Positions 27,190-35,495 of a stretch of 64,000 bases of DNA are shown one piece after another. A program made the translations under genes and the position numbers. Position 1 is the stretch's first letter. Each line of letters opens with the position of its first letter. The stretch lies in assembly GCA_964550375.1 (NCBI GenBank), contig CAZJYX010000008.1, positions 76,511-140,510 of the forward strand. The letters are read 5' to 3'. This DNA is from JAAYXS01 sp964550375. GTDB taxonomy: Bacteria > Planctomycetota > Phycisphaerae > UBA1845 > Fen-1342. The notes beneath the pieces were generated by a model. That model ran no database searches. It was not told where the DNA came from and saw only the letters and a list, made by a program, of their open reading frames with translations.

Positions 27190-28242
27190 TTAGTCATCCG
27201 GCTCGATCGGCTCATCGGGCTCGATCGGCTCCTCCGGCTCGTCGTACGGCTCCTCCGGCTCGTCCAGCGGTTCGTCCGGGGGCACATCAACCGGCCCACT
27301 GGACGGGTCCTGCGCCGGCTCATATCCCGGCGGAAACTCCGGGGGCACCTCCGGCAGATCGCTCGGACGCGGCACGGGACGCCGGCCGTGGACCGTCTGC
27401 TCCTCGGTCGACGGGGGCGATTCAATGCGCCGGGCCGCCTTGATGACCGGCGGACTATGCGGCAATGACCGCTCCACCTCGGTCACCTCGCGCCCCTCCT
27501 CCCGGTAGCGGTCGAAGCGCCGCTGCGCTGCCGGCGAGACGCGCGTGGGCACCGCGGCAATGCGGTCAATTACGTCCATGCCCTCCACGACCTCACCGAA
27601 AACCGTGTACCCGTAGGAGCCGAAGGCCGGATAATCCAGGTCCAGGTTGTCGGCGAGATTGATGTAGAACTGGCTCTGTGCCGTGTGCGGGTCCTTCTTG
27701 CGCGCTATGCCGATTGTGCCACGCTTGTTGCGCATTGCCCGGCGACTCTCGTTGCGGATCGGCTCGTCCAGACCGTCAGTCTTCAGCTCATTCGCGCCCG
27801 TATAGCCGCCGCCCTGAATCAGAAAGCCAGGCAGCACGCGGTGAAACACCGTGCCGTCATAGAAGCCCTCTTCAACGTACCGTAGGAAGTTACGCACGGT
27901 AACGGGCGTGCGGTCCGGGTTCAGGGTGATGACGATCCGGCCCCAGGGTTCGCCCTCCGCTGAGGTGATTTCCAGCTCCACCCGGGGCTGCTCACGCGAT
28001 CGTTCCGCCGACCGATCCACCAGCCGATCCGCCGAAGTCACGCCCGCGTCGCCCTCAAGACGGACACTGGGATTAGGCCGCATCTCCCGCGGAGGAACCG
28101 GGGTGCGTCCCCGATTGCGCACCTCCGCTGAACGGCGCGGATTGGCCGCCGGTCGGTTCCTCTCCTGAGCCCAACTCGCCGTGGCGCCCACAACCGCGAC
28201 CAGCCCCAAGCACAACCACGTAAGCCAGTTTCGCTTCTTCAT
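27190..28242 (-). CDS. Exported cyclophilin-type peptidyl-prolyl isomerase with acidic repeat tail
   Basis: 350 aa. N-terminal signal peptide (WLTWLCLGLVAVVGATASWAQ), then a cyclophilin domain (TVRNFLRYVEEGFYDGTVFHRVLPGFLIQGGGYT, GTIGIARKKDPHTAQSQFYINLADN, YTVFGEVVEGMDVID). The last ~80 residues are proline-rich and end in an acidic degenerate tandem repeat of units such as DEPEEPYDEPEEP and PDEPIEPDD. The tail may bind cations or a partner. Likely periplasmic folding catalyst. It is the upstream member of the tandem duplication. Confidence 0.92.
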   Translation of the reverse strand: MKKRNWLTWLCLGLVAVVGATASWAQERNRPAANPRRSAEVRNRGRTPVPPREMRPNPSVRLEGDAGVTSADRLVDRSAERSREQPRVELEITSAEGEPWGRIVITLNPDRTPVTVRNFLRYVEEGFYDGTVFHRVLPGFLIQGGGYTGANELKTDGLDEPIRNESRRAMRNKRGTIGIARKKDPHTAQSQFYINLADNLDLDYPAFGSYGYTVFGEVVEGMDVIDRIAAVPTRVSPAAQRRFDRYREEGREVTEVERSLPHSPPVIKAARRIESPPSTEEQTVHGRRPVPRPSDLPEVPPEFPPGYEPAQDPSSGPVDVPPDEPLDEPEEPYDEPEEPIEPDEPIEPDD

Positions 28243-28296
28243 GCCTGCCTGCTCCGTATCCGCAAAACGCCGCCGCGCGGGCGGAACCCATTCATT

Positions 28297-28740
28297 CTAT
28301 TCCACGACCGGCCGCCGCGCCGACCCGCCCAGGATTTCGAACAGATCGTCCGGCAGCTCGGTCGGCCGCCCGTCGCGACCGACCAGCACCAGAGTCGTCC
28401 GACCTTCGCACAACAACTGACTTTCGCGGAACAGCCGATAATCGTGATCCACACGCACCGGCGTCAGCCGCTCCGTCCTCGTAGTTAGCTTGAGCGCGTC
28501 GTCATAGCGGGCCGGAGCCCGGAAGCGACATTCCAACCTCGCTACTACGTAATACAGTTCACGGGCCTCGAGGTCGCGATAACGGATGCCGTTCTGACGC
28601 AGCAGCTCCGTCCTGCCCAGCTCGAAATAAACGGGGTAGCACGAGTGGTGCACGTACCCCATCGCGTCTACTTCCGAATAACGCACCCGAATCTCAATGT
28701 CATGCGATTCCAGGACTTGTGGCACGCGCCCGTCCTCCAT
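28297..28740 (-). CDS. Acyl-CoA thioesterase (YbgC/4HBT hotdog family)
   Basis: 147 aa. The hotdog-fold signature RVRYSEVDAMGYVHHSCYPVYFELGRTELLR carries the catalytic Asp (EVDAMGYVHH), as in YbgC and 4-hydroxybenzoyl-CoA thioesterases. The remainder (ECRFRAPARYDDALKLTTR, TTLVLVGRDGRPTELPDDL) fits the family. It probably hydrolyses short-chain or phospholipid-related acyl-CoA. No tol-pal genes adjoin it, so the Tol-associated role of YbgC cannot be inferred. Confidence 0.9.
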   Translation of the reverse strand: MEDGRVPQVLESHDIEIRVRYSEVDAMGYVHHSCYPVYFELGRTELLRQNGIRYRDLEARELYYVVARLECRFRAPARYDDALKLTTRTERLTPVRVDHDYRLFRESQLLCEGRTTLVLVGRDGRPTELPDDLFEILGGSARRPVVE

Positions 28741-28776
28741 TTCCTCAATCCCGGCTACCCGCTCACGTGCCGCCGC

Positions 28777-30132
28777 TCACCACGCCGCGGCCGCATCGGC
28801 GTCCGGCTGCTCCGCCGGCCGACAGCGTACGCGCACCAGCCATACCGCCGCGCCCGCCAACAAGGTTCCCAGCATGATCAGGCCCAGTGCCTCGGCGTAA
28901 TCCGCACCGGTGGGCGTCAGTATGTCCCCCGTCATCGTGCACAGGCCGAACGACGCCGCCAGCAACCCGCCAACCAGTCGTCGTCGCCCCGCCGCCAGCC
29001 GCCCGTCCGCCAGCCAGGCCAGCACGGTCGCGTACGGCAGCAGCATCGTAACAAAATGGGCCTTCCACGACAGGCCCGAAAGCAGCAGCATCGCGATCAG
29101 CACCAGGCTCACTTCGGCGGCAAAGGCCAGCGGCTGGCGCGCCGGACGCAGGCGGCCCCGACAAACCCACGCCAACCCGAGCACCGTCAGGCCGGCAACG
29201 CCAAAACGCACAACGCTCCGGGCGCCTTCCGACAGGTTCACGATCGTCCAATGCACGTCCGGCACAAATGTCGGATGCGGCCCGAACAGGCGGTTGAGCA
29301 TGCCCACCAGCGCCTGGTTGGTATGCTCCGAACGCACCGCACCGCGCTCCAGGAAACCGGCCACGACCGCGTGATACCACCCACCAAGAAGCTGCCAGTT
29401 GCTCTCCCACCCCAGACACACCGCCGGCCAAACCACCAGGAATAGCGCCAGGCCAAGCGCGGCCCCAACCAGCACACGCCACCAACCCTTGTAGGCGAAG
29501 TAGACCAACAGCAGCGCCGGCGTCACCTTCACGCTGACGGCGGCCGCGACGGCGATTCCCGCCGCCACGTGCCAGCCGCGCGCCAATAGCCAACAGCCGC
29601 CCACAATCGCCAGCAACAGCAACGTGTTGACGTTTCCCACGCCGAGGTCGTTGCCTATGAAGCGCCAGGTCAGCGCCAGGCTGCCCAGCGCCACGATTGG
29701 CGGCACGTCCTCCCCCGGCGGCGCGCACAGCCGCCACGCCGCCCGGGCACTCACTACAATCGCCATCCACTTGACGGCCTGAAAGACCGCCGCCGCGACC
29801 ACCACCGGCAGCTTAGTCAGCGGCCAGAGCAGCGTCAGGAAAAACGGCGGATACACGTAGAACGCGCCGTAACGCTCGTAGAACGGCTGATCCGGGGCGC
29901 TCACCAGCGTCTCAGCGTTCTGCAGCCACCCCACCAAGTCCGGGAACCGCGTCCGGACCGCATGCTGAAACATCCACTGGTCCAGCACGAATGGCACCAG
30001 TAGCACGGCACACAGCGCCAGTACGGCCGACGCCTGGCCGCGAGCGCGGAAGCCGTGGTGATCCCAGCCCAGGCGCGCCAGCAAACCGGCGGAATTCGGC
30101 CCTGCTGCAACGATTTGCTCGACTCCGGACAT
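28777..30132 (-). CDS. GT87-like membrane glycosyltransferase
   Basis: 451 aa from the ATG at 30132, with GAGG just upstream; longer frames extend into the CDSGH gene. It has about ten hydrophobic helices, a large first periplasmic loop with FYERYGAFYVYPPFFLTLLWPL, a helix VSVKVTPALLLVYFAYKGWW and a C-terminal hydrophobic domain. These are DUF2029/GT87 traits: transfer of mannose or another sugar from polyprenyl phosphate. It follows the double-CDGSH gene by 7 bases, so both are probably co-transcribed. Confidence 0.75.
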   Translation of the reverse strand: MSGVEQIVAAGPNSAGLLARLGWDHHGFRARGQASAVLALCAVLLVPFVLDQWMFQHAVRTRFPDLVGWLQNAETLVSAPDQPFYERYGAFYVYPPFFLTLLWPLTKLPVVVAAAVFQAVKWMAIVVSARAAWRLCAPPGEDVPPIVALGSLALTWRFIGNDLGVGNVNTLLLLAIVGGCWLLARGWHVAAGIAVAAAVSVKVTPALLLVYFAYKGWWRVLVGAALGLALFLVVWPAVCLGWESNWQLLGGWYHAVVAGFLERGAVRSEHTNQALVGMLNRLFGPHPTFVPDVHWTIVNLSEGARSVVRFGVAGLTVLGLAWVCRGRLRPARQPLAFAAEVSLVLIAMLLLSGLSWKAHFVTMLLPYATVLAWLADGRLAAGRRRLVGGLLAASFGLCTMTGDILTPTGADYAEALGLIMLGTLLAGAAVWLVRVRCRPAEQPDADAAAAW

Positions 30133-30139
30133 TACCTCG

Positions 30140-30382
30140 TCAGCGCGCCTGCTTGTGCGTACCATCGCACCAGGGCATGTTCCCGCTATGGTGACACTGG
30201 CACACCCACTTCTTCTCCGCCGTCGTAATCTCGACGATGATCGGCGAACAACCCGTCTGCATGCGCTGGTGCGAGCCATCGCAATGCGGCAGCTTCGCCG
30301 ACCAGCCACAGGTGCAGTAGGCCTTCTTGCCCGGCGTCTCGTCAACCGTGATTGGGCCGGTGCCATGCTTCGGATCGGCCAT
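30140..30382 (-). CDS. Tandem CDGSH iron-sulfur protein (two CDGSH motifs)
   Basis: 80 aa with two complete CDGSH motifs: CTCGWSAKLPHCDGSH and CQCHHSGNMPWCDGTH. Each supplies three Cys and one His for a [2Fe-2S] cluster. Type matches small bacterial tandem-CDGSH (MitoNEET-related, MiNT-like) proteins. It probably acts in iron-sulfur or redox homeostasis in the cytoplasm. It is the first gene in a pair with the GT87 protein, divergent from polX. Confidence 0.93.
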   Translation of the reverse strand: MADPKHGTGPITVDETPGKKAYCTCGWSAKLPHCDGSHQRMQTGCSPIIVEITTAEKKWVCQCHHSGNMPWCDGTHKQAR

Positions 30383-30473
30383 GGTGCGTATCCTCCGTAT
30401 GTTGCTCGCCGCGCTGCCGCAATCGGATCAAGGCGGATTATAGCGGCGCCGCGCTCGCCGGGCGCCCCGGCGC

Positions 30474-30502
30474 TTGTCCGCGCCGCCGCGCGTGTCTATA
30501 AC
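30474..30502 (+). promoter_or_regulatory. polX promoter
   Basis: TTGTCC (30474-30479), 17-base spacer, TATAAC (30497-30502). It is placed 37 bases before the polX ATG. Confidence 0.5.
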
Positions 30503-30538
30503 CGACAGGCGGCGTATGCCCCCGCCGGAGTGACGACC

Positions 30539-32269
30539 ATGACCAACGCCGACGTGACCAGAATGTTTGAGGAGGTCGCCGACCTCCTGGAAATCCAGGG
30601 TGCCGATGCATTCCGCATCAATTCCTACCGCCGCGTCGCCCGGACCGTCAGCGACCTGGCGGAGGATATCCACAACATCGCGGCGCGCGGCGAACTGAAC
30701 ACGCTGCCGGGCGTCGGCGCCAGTTCAGCCCGCAAGATCCAGGAACTCCTGGACACCGGGCAGCTCGAGCAACGAGCCGAACTGGTCCGCGCAGTGCCCG
30801 AGTCGCTGCTCGAGCTGCGCGACATCCAGGGACTCGGCCCCAAGAAGATCGCCCTGCTGTGGCGCGAGCGCGGCATCACGTCGCTGGCCGAACTGCGCAC
30901 GGCCATTGACGCCGGCCGGCTGGAAGGCCTGAAGGGCTTCGGCGAGCGCTCCATCGCACTCCTGCGCCGCGGCCTCGAATTCGTAGAGAAGAGTGCTGGC
31001 CGCATCCGGCTGGGGGTCGCCACGGCCGTCGCGGCCGGGCTGCGGGCGGCCGTCCTGGACCTGCCGGGCGTGCAGCGCGTCGAGCCGGCCGGCTCACTTC
31101 GCCGCGGCTGCGAGACCATCGGCGATTTGGACCTGCTCTGCGTAGCCGCGGATCCCGAACAGACCATCGCCGCCTTCACGCAGCTCCCCGGCGTGCAGCA
31201 GATCCTCGCCGCCGGCCAGACCAAGGGGTCCGTGCTGTTCGAGTACCGCCCGCGCCGCAGCATCCAGGTCGATCTGCGCGTCGTGCCGGAAGAGTCGTTC
31301 GGCGCCGCCTGGCAGTACTTCACCGGCAGCAAAGCCCACAACGTCCGGCTGCGCGAGCGCGCCGTGCGCCGCGGCTGGAGCCTGAACGAGTACGGCCTCA
31401 CCGCCGGCAAGAAAACCATCGCCGCACACACGGAGGAGGAGATCTACGCCGCCCTGGAGCTGCCCTGCTTTCCGCCGGAGCTGCGCGAGGACCGCGGCGA
31501 ATTCGACCTGGCGGAGATCCCCGCCAACCTGATTCGCCTCGAAGACATTCGCGGCGATCTGCACATGCACACGGTCGCCAGCGACGGCGTGGCCACCATT
31601 GCCGACTTGGTGGCCGGCGCGAAAGAACGCGGCTACGCCTACGTCTGCATCACGGACCATTCGCAGAGCAGCACTATCGCCAACGGCCTGTCGCGGGAGC
31701 GACTCGAACAGCAGATTACCGAAGTGCGCAAGCTGGCCGGCAAGACCAAGGGCATGGCAGTCTGGATCGGCACCGAGGTGGACATCCTGGCCGACGGCAC
31801 GCTCGACTTCCCGGACGACCTGCTAGCACAGCTCGACTTCGTCGTCGCCTCGATTCACGCCGGCATGGGCACGGACCTGGAGGCGAACACGCGGCGCACG
31901 CTGGCGGCCATGCGCAACCCCTACGTCAACGCCATCGGCCACCCCACCGGCCGGCTGATCAACAAGCGCGACGCCATGCCGGTCGACATCGCCGCCGTCG
32001 CCCGCGAAGCGGCCCGCACCGGGACCGCGCTCGAAATCAACGCCTCCAACCTGCGGCTCGATCTCAAGGATCAGCACGCGCGCCTGGCTCGCGACCTCGG
32101 CGTAACCATCACGATCAACACCGACGCCCACGCCGTCGATCAGTTCGATGAGATGGCCTACGGCATACTCACCGCACGGCGCGCCGGCCTCTTGAAGGGC
32201 GACGTGCTGAATACGCGCACGGCCCGCGAGGTAGCGGAGTTCGTCGCCGCCAAGCGCCGCGGCCGATAA
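30539..32269 (+). CDS. polX: DNA polymerase/3'-5' exonuclease PolX (pol X core plus PHP domain)
   Basis: 576 aa from the ATG at 30539 (MTNADVTRMFEEVADLLEIQG), the usual length of bacterial PolX; the long upstream extension is spurious. It has helix-hairpin-helix segments (LNTLPGVGASSARKIQELL, LRDIQGLGPKKIALLW), the pol X palm with the G[GS]x..GDLD-like motif AGSLRRGCETIGDLDLL, and a C-terminal PHP domain beginning DLHMHTVASDGVATIADLV with further metal ligands (ITDHSQSS, GTEVDILADG, INTDAHAVDQF). It fills short gaps in base excision repair. Confidence 0.95.
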   Translation: MTNADVTRMFEEVADLLEIQGADAFRINSYRRVARTVSDLAEDIHNIAARGELNTLPGVGASSARKIQELLDTGQLEQRAELVRAVPESLLELRDIQGLGPKKIALLWRERGITSLAELRTAIDAGRLEGLKGFGERSIALLRRGLEFVEKSAGRIRLGVATAVAAGLRAAVLDLPGVQRVEPAGSLRRGCETIGDLDLLCVAADPEQTIAAFTQLPGVQQILAAGQTKGSVLFEYRPRRSIQVDLRVVPEESFGAAWQYFTGSKAHNVRLRERAVRRGWSLNEYGLTAGKKTIAAHTEEEIYAALELPCFPPELREDRGEFDLAEIPANLIRLEDIRGDLHMHTVASDGVATIADLVAGAKERGYAYVCITDHSQSSTIANGLSRERLEQQITEVRKLAGKTKGMAVWIGTEVDILADGTLDFPDDLLAQLDFVVASIHAGMGTDLEANTRRTLAAMRNPYVNAIGHPTGRLINKRDAMPVDIAAVAREAARTGTALEINASNLRLDLKDQHARLARDLGVTITINTDAHAVDQFDEMAYGILTARRAGLLKGDVLNTRTAREVAEFVAAKRRGR

Positions 32270-32642
32270 CAGGTGGCGCGTTCCGCAAGTCAACCGAAAT
32301 CCGCCCCGGCGCAGGAATAATCCGCGCAACACGTACGTTACTCATGGTGGATTCGAACGGTGCCTGACCGCCGACCGATCGAACCCGCGACAAGAAGAAT
32401 TCAGGCCAGGCGCGAACCTGCTTGAGCCGTAGATTCTGTCCCTCCTCCTTCGGACGACCCTGAGTTGACTGGGCCGGCCGGGTTTGGAAGCCGCTTATCC
32501 CCGAGGCGGCTTCGGGCTCGACGGCCCACGTCTTTGCGCACGCCCCCCGATAACGGCCGACCGTAAGGCTTGCCCGACGGCGTCAGTGCTCCGAAAATGC
32601 CGTCTGCGGATACGCGAACCCGTGTGAATGAGGAGGCCGGCT
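32270..32642. other. 373-bp intergenic region, nothing supported
   Basis: Between polX and the S9 peptidase I see only very short ORFs and a weak inverted repeat (GCCGC...GCGGC near 32490-32510). No convincing promoter pair was found for the peptidase gene. Confidence 0.5.
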
Positions 32643-32651
32643 GTGCAGCAC

Positions 32652-34757
32652 ATGAGGAACCTGATCGTTCTGGTCGCAATCCTGGTAGTCGCAGGCTTCG
32701 CCCTGGGAGCGGGCGCCCCCGAGCGTACGCACGACATCACAGTCGATGACTACTTCACACTTCATTACATGTACGACTGCGCCACCGCCCCGGACGGCAA
32801 ACACGTCGCGTTCACTGACCTCTGCTGGGGCGAAGAGGATGAGTCCCGCCGCTTCGACCTGTGGGTCGTCAACACGCAAACCAAGCGCCTCCAGCGGCTC
32901 ACGTTCGAGCACGTTAACGACCATTCGCCCCAGTGGGCGCCAGACAGTGAGCACCTCTACTTCATCAGCAAGCGCAATCGCGGCGACAAGCTGCCCCCCT
33001 ACGACGGCAGCAGCCAGGTCTGGGTCACCACGCCCCGGCTCGGCGACCCGTTCCCCATCACGCGCGTCAAGGGCGGCATCCAGGCCTACCAGCTCGCCCC
33101 GGACGGCCAGACGCTGTACTACACCAAGACCGGCGAAGAGGGCTTCGACGAGTGGAAGGAGCTGCGCAAACGCTACCCGGACATCGCCTACGGCAGCGGC
33201 CCCGTCAAATACACGGAACTCTGGAAGCTCAACCTCGAAACCTGGCGCGAGGAACGCCTCGTCGCCGCCAAACGCGTCATCAACAGCTTCAAGGTCGCGC
33301 CGGACGAGAGCCGCATCGCCATGATCACCTCGCCCGACAACCGGCTGCTGACCCTCGAAGGCCAGTCGCGCATCGACATCTATGACGCGGCCACCAAGGA
33401 AATCACGACATTGCCGGACCGCCTCTACCGCGCCGCAGCCCCCTCCCCCTACGGCTGGCTCGAGAACCTGGCCTGGTCTCCGGATGGCCACGCCCTTGCG
33501 TACACCGTCAGTTTCGACGGCTACCCCTCCCAGCTTCTGGTCACCGAGTGGCCGGGCGGCACGCCCCAGACCCGCATCCTTACACGCCCCGACGGCGTTG
33601 AGATCAGCGGCCACCTGCAGTGGTTGCCCGGCACGGACGACCTCTGCTTCCTGGCCGAACACCGCGCCCGCTGCCGCGTCTACTGCATCAGTGCAGTACG
33701 CGACGACGGCCAGGGCTCCGCTCGCACACTGACCCCCGGCGACGTCGTCGTGCACGCTTTCAGCTTCCCCGCCGATGGCCGCAACCTCGACTTCATAATG
33801 TCCGATCCCGGCAACATTCAGGACATCTACCGTGTGCCAACCGCCCCGCCGGCCGGCGAATTCGTCCGGCTCACGCGCCTCAACCCGCACATGGACACCT
33901 GGAAGCTCCCGCAGATCTCCCTCGTGACCTGGGCCGCCCCGGACGGCACCGAGGTCGAGGGCATCCTCGAGCTACCCTACGGCTACACGCCCGACCAGGG
34001 CCCCTTGCCTATGATCGTTGAGCTGCACGGCGGGCCGTCGTCCGCCACCATGTACCACATCCGCTACTGGATCTACGGACGCACGTTGCTCGCCGCCAAG
34101 GGCTACGCCCTGCTCAGCCCCAACTACCGGGGCTCGACCGGCTACGGCGACACCTTCATGACCGACCTCATCGGACGCGAGAACGATATCGAGGTCAAGG
34201 ACATCCTGGCCGGCGTCGACGCCATGATCGCCCGCGGCATCGCCGATCCCGACCGGCTGGGCATCATCGGCTGGAGCAACGGCGGCTTCCTCGTCAACGC
34301 CCTCATCACGACCACCCAACGCTTCAAGGCGGCCAGCAGCGGCGCCGGCGTGATCGATCAACTGATGCAGTGGGGGCTCGAGGATACGCCCGGACACGTC
34401 GTTAATTACATGCGCGGCCTGCCCTGGGAACGGACGGAGGCCTACCTCCTCGCCAGCCCGGCCTACAATCTCGACCGCGTCACGACGCCGACGCTCGTGC
34501 ATGTCGGGGCCAATGATGAACGCGTGCCCCCGGCCCACTCCCAGACGCTGTACCGGGCCCTGGCTGAATACACCAACGTCCCCACCGTCCTGCTGGTTTA
34601 CCCCAAGGCCGGGCACGGCCTGACGATCTACAAACAACGCAAGGCGAAGCTGGAATGGGACCTCGCGTGGTTCGAAAAGTACATTCTGAGCACACCCGGA
34701 GAGCAACCGCAGCCGTCCGGCACAGGCACCCCCACACCCGCTGAAGAGCAAGACTGA
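32652..34757 (+). CDS. S9-family serine peptidase (prolyl oligopeptidase-like), exported
   Basis: 701 aa from the ATG at 32652; a GTG at 32643 lies 6 bases after GAGGAGG and may be the true start. There is a signal-peptide-like N terminus (LIVLVAILVVAGFALGAGA), then a beta-propeller of WD/PD40-like repeats (about residues 40-420) and a C-terminal alpha/beta hydrolase. The triad is complete: S542 in GWSNGGF, D622 in ANDERV and H655 in AGHGL. Such enzymes cleave oligopeptides. Likely periplasmic. Confidence 0.9.
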   Translation: MRNLIVLVAILVVAGFALGAGAPERTHDITVDDYFTLHYMYDCATAPDGKHVAFTDLCWGEEDESRRFDLWVVNTQTKRLQRLTFEHVNDHSPQWAPDSEHLYFISKRNRGDKLPPYDGSSQVWVTTPRLGDPFPITRVKGGIQAYQLAPDGQTLYYTKTGEEGFDEWKELRKRYPDIAYGSGPVKYTELWKLNLETWREERLVAAKRVINSFKVAPDESRIAMITSPDNRLLTLEGQSRIDIYDAATKEITTLPDRLYRAAAPSPYGWLENLAWSPDGHALAYTVSFDGYPSQLLVTEWPGGTPQTRILTRPDGVEISGHLQWLPGTDDLCFLAEHRARCRVYCISAVRDDGQGSARTLTPGDVVVHAFSFPADGRNLDFIMSDPGNIQDIYRVPTAPPAGEFVRLTRLNPHMDTWKLPQISLVTWAAPDGTEVEGILELPYGYTPDQGPLPMIVELHGGPSSATMYHIRYWIYGRTLLAAKGYALLSPNYRGSTGYGDTFMTDLIGRENDIEVKDILAGVDAMIARGIADPDRLGIIGWSNGGFLVNALITTTQRFKAASSGAGVIDQLMQWGLEDTPGHVVNYMRGLPWERTEAYLLASPAYNLDRVTTPTLVHVGANDERVPPAHSQTLYRALAEYTNVPTVLLVYPKAGHGLTIYKQRKAKLEWDLAWFEKYILSTPGEQPQPSGTGTPTPAEEQD

Positions 34758-34778
34758 CGCCCGGCTGCAGCGTCGCCG

Positions 34779-35243
34779 TCAGTTGCCGCGCTCGAGCAGG
34801 TTGGCGATCTCGCGAATCGCCTGGCCATACGCGCACGCACAGCCGCGATCGAAGGCGTGGATATCGTGCCAGCCTTCGTCCTCAGCCGCCAGAAACCCCG
34901 GGATCAGCACACGGCCGGTGGCAGCGTCGCTCGCGGCCACCTCACCGGTCGTCGCCAGGAAGAGCCGGTAATGCCAGTCCGCGCTCCTCCGGTGCCGCCG
35001 GCATTCATCGGCCTTCAGCTTGTCGTAATGCTCCCATTGGAGCAGACCGCCCTCGAAGGCCTCGTCCAGGATACGGCCGACATGCGTCCCCCACTCCCTG
35101 ATCATCTCGTTCTTGCGGGTCATCGCGGAGAATGTCGGCCATCCAGTCGATTCGGTGCTGAACGAACTCAATGCCCGCTCAAACCGGCCGGCCAGCGCCC
35201 GCAACCGCTCGCCAAGCTCGTGCGTTCCCACCACGCTGGACAT
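34779..35243 (-). CDS. Hypothetical protein
   Basis: 154 aa from the ATG at 35243 (MSSVVGTHELGERLRALAGRFERAL). The protein is helical and hydrophilic, with a Trp/His/Tyr-rich middle (WEHYDKLKADECRRHRRSADWHYRLFLATTGEVAA) and a C-terminal AFDRGCACAYGQAIREIANLLERG segment. I recognise no domain and no signal peptide. It is convergent with the peptidase gene. An overlapping frame at 35179-35394 contains some protein-like residues (YYIGIDGDQVAVLEFEAR), but it is not supported as a gene. Confidence 0.55.
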   Translation of the reverse strand: MSSVVGTHELGERLRALAGRFERALSSFSTESTGWPTFSAMTRKNEMIREWGTHVGRILDEAFEGGLLQWEHYDKLKADECRRHRRSADWHYRLFLATTGEVAASDAATGRVLIPGFLAAEDEGWHDIHAFDRGCACAYGQAIREIANLLERGN

Positions 35244-35495
35244 GACAGAACCCTGACAAACCAGGCACCAAGGTCCGATAGCTGTGTATCGGCCATCCCC
35301 GGGCCTCAAATTCGAGAACTGCGACTTGATCGCCGTCTATACCAATATAGTACCTGCGCCAGCCCGTCATGGTTCCGCAAAGACCGGCGCCCAACCAATA
35401 ACTATCGGAACGACAATAGTTTAAGATGCACCCTTTTCCCGCACCGCCGCCGAAAAAGCCCCCGCATTGCCCCCCAACCGCGGCGCCTCGCCCCG

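Noticed and set aside
27190..27330. Short tandem repeats at the end of the exported cyclophilin, as a possible CRISPR
   Set aside because: The repeats are degenerate, coding (DEP/EEP units) and have no spacers. No CRISPR-like array is present in the window.
32340..32390. GATTCGAAC-like stretch near 32355 as a tRNA T-arm
   Set aside because: No acceptor stem or anticodon arm can be built around it.
32583..33890. 435-aa minus-strand frame opposite the S9 peptidase
   Set aside because: It is the antisense of a well-formed peptidase with complete propeller and triad; Gly/Val/Ala-rich composition is that of a shadow frame.
35179..35394. 71-aa minus-strand frame with YYIGIDGDQVAVLEFEAR upstream of the hypothetical at 34779
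   Set aside because: Some protein-like residues, but it overlaps the next gene's start by 65 bases, has no ribosome site and its end is unlike any family.
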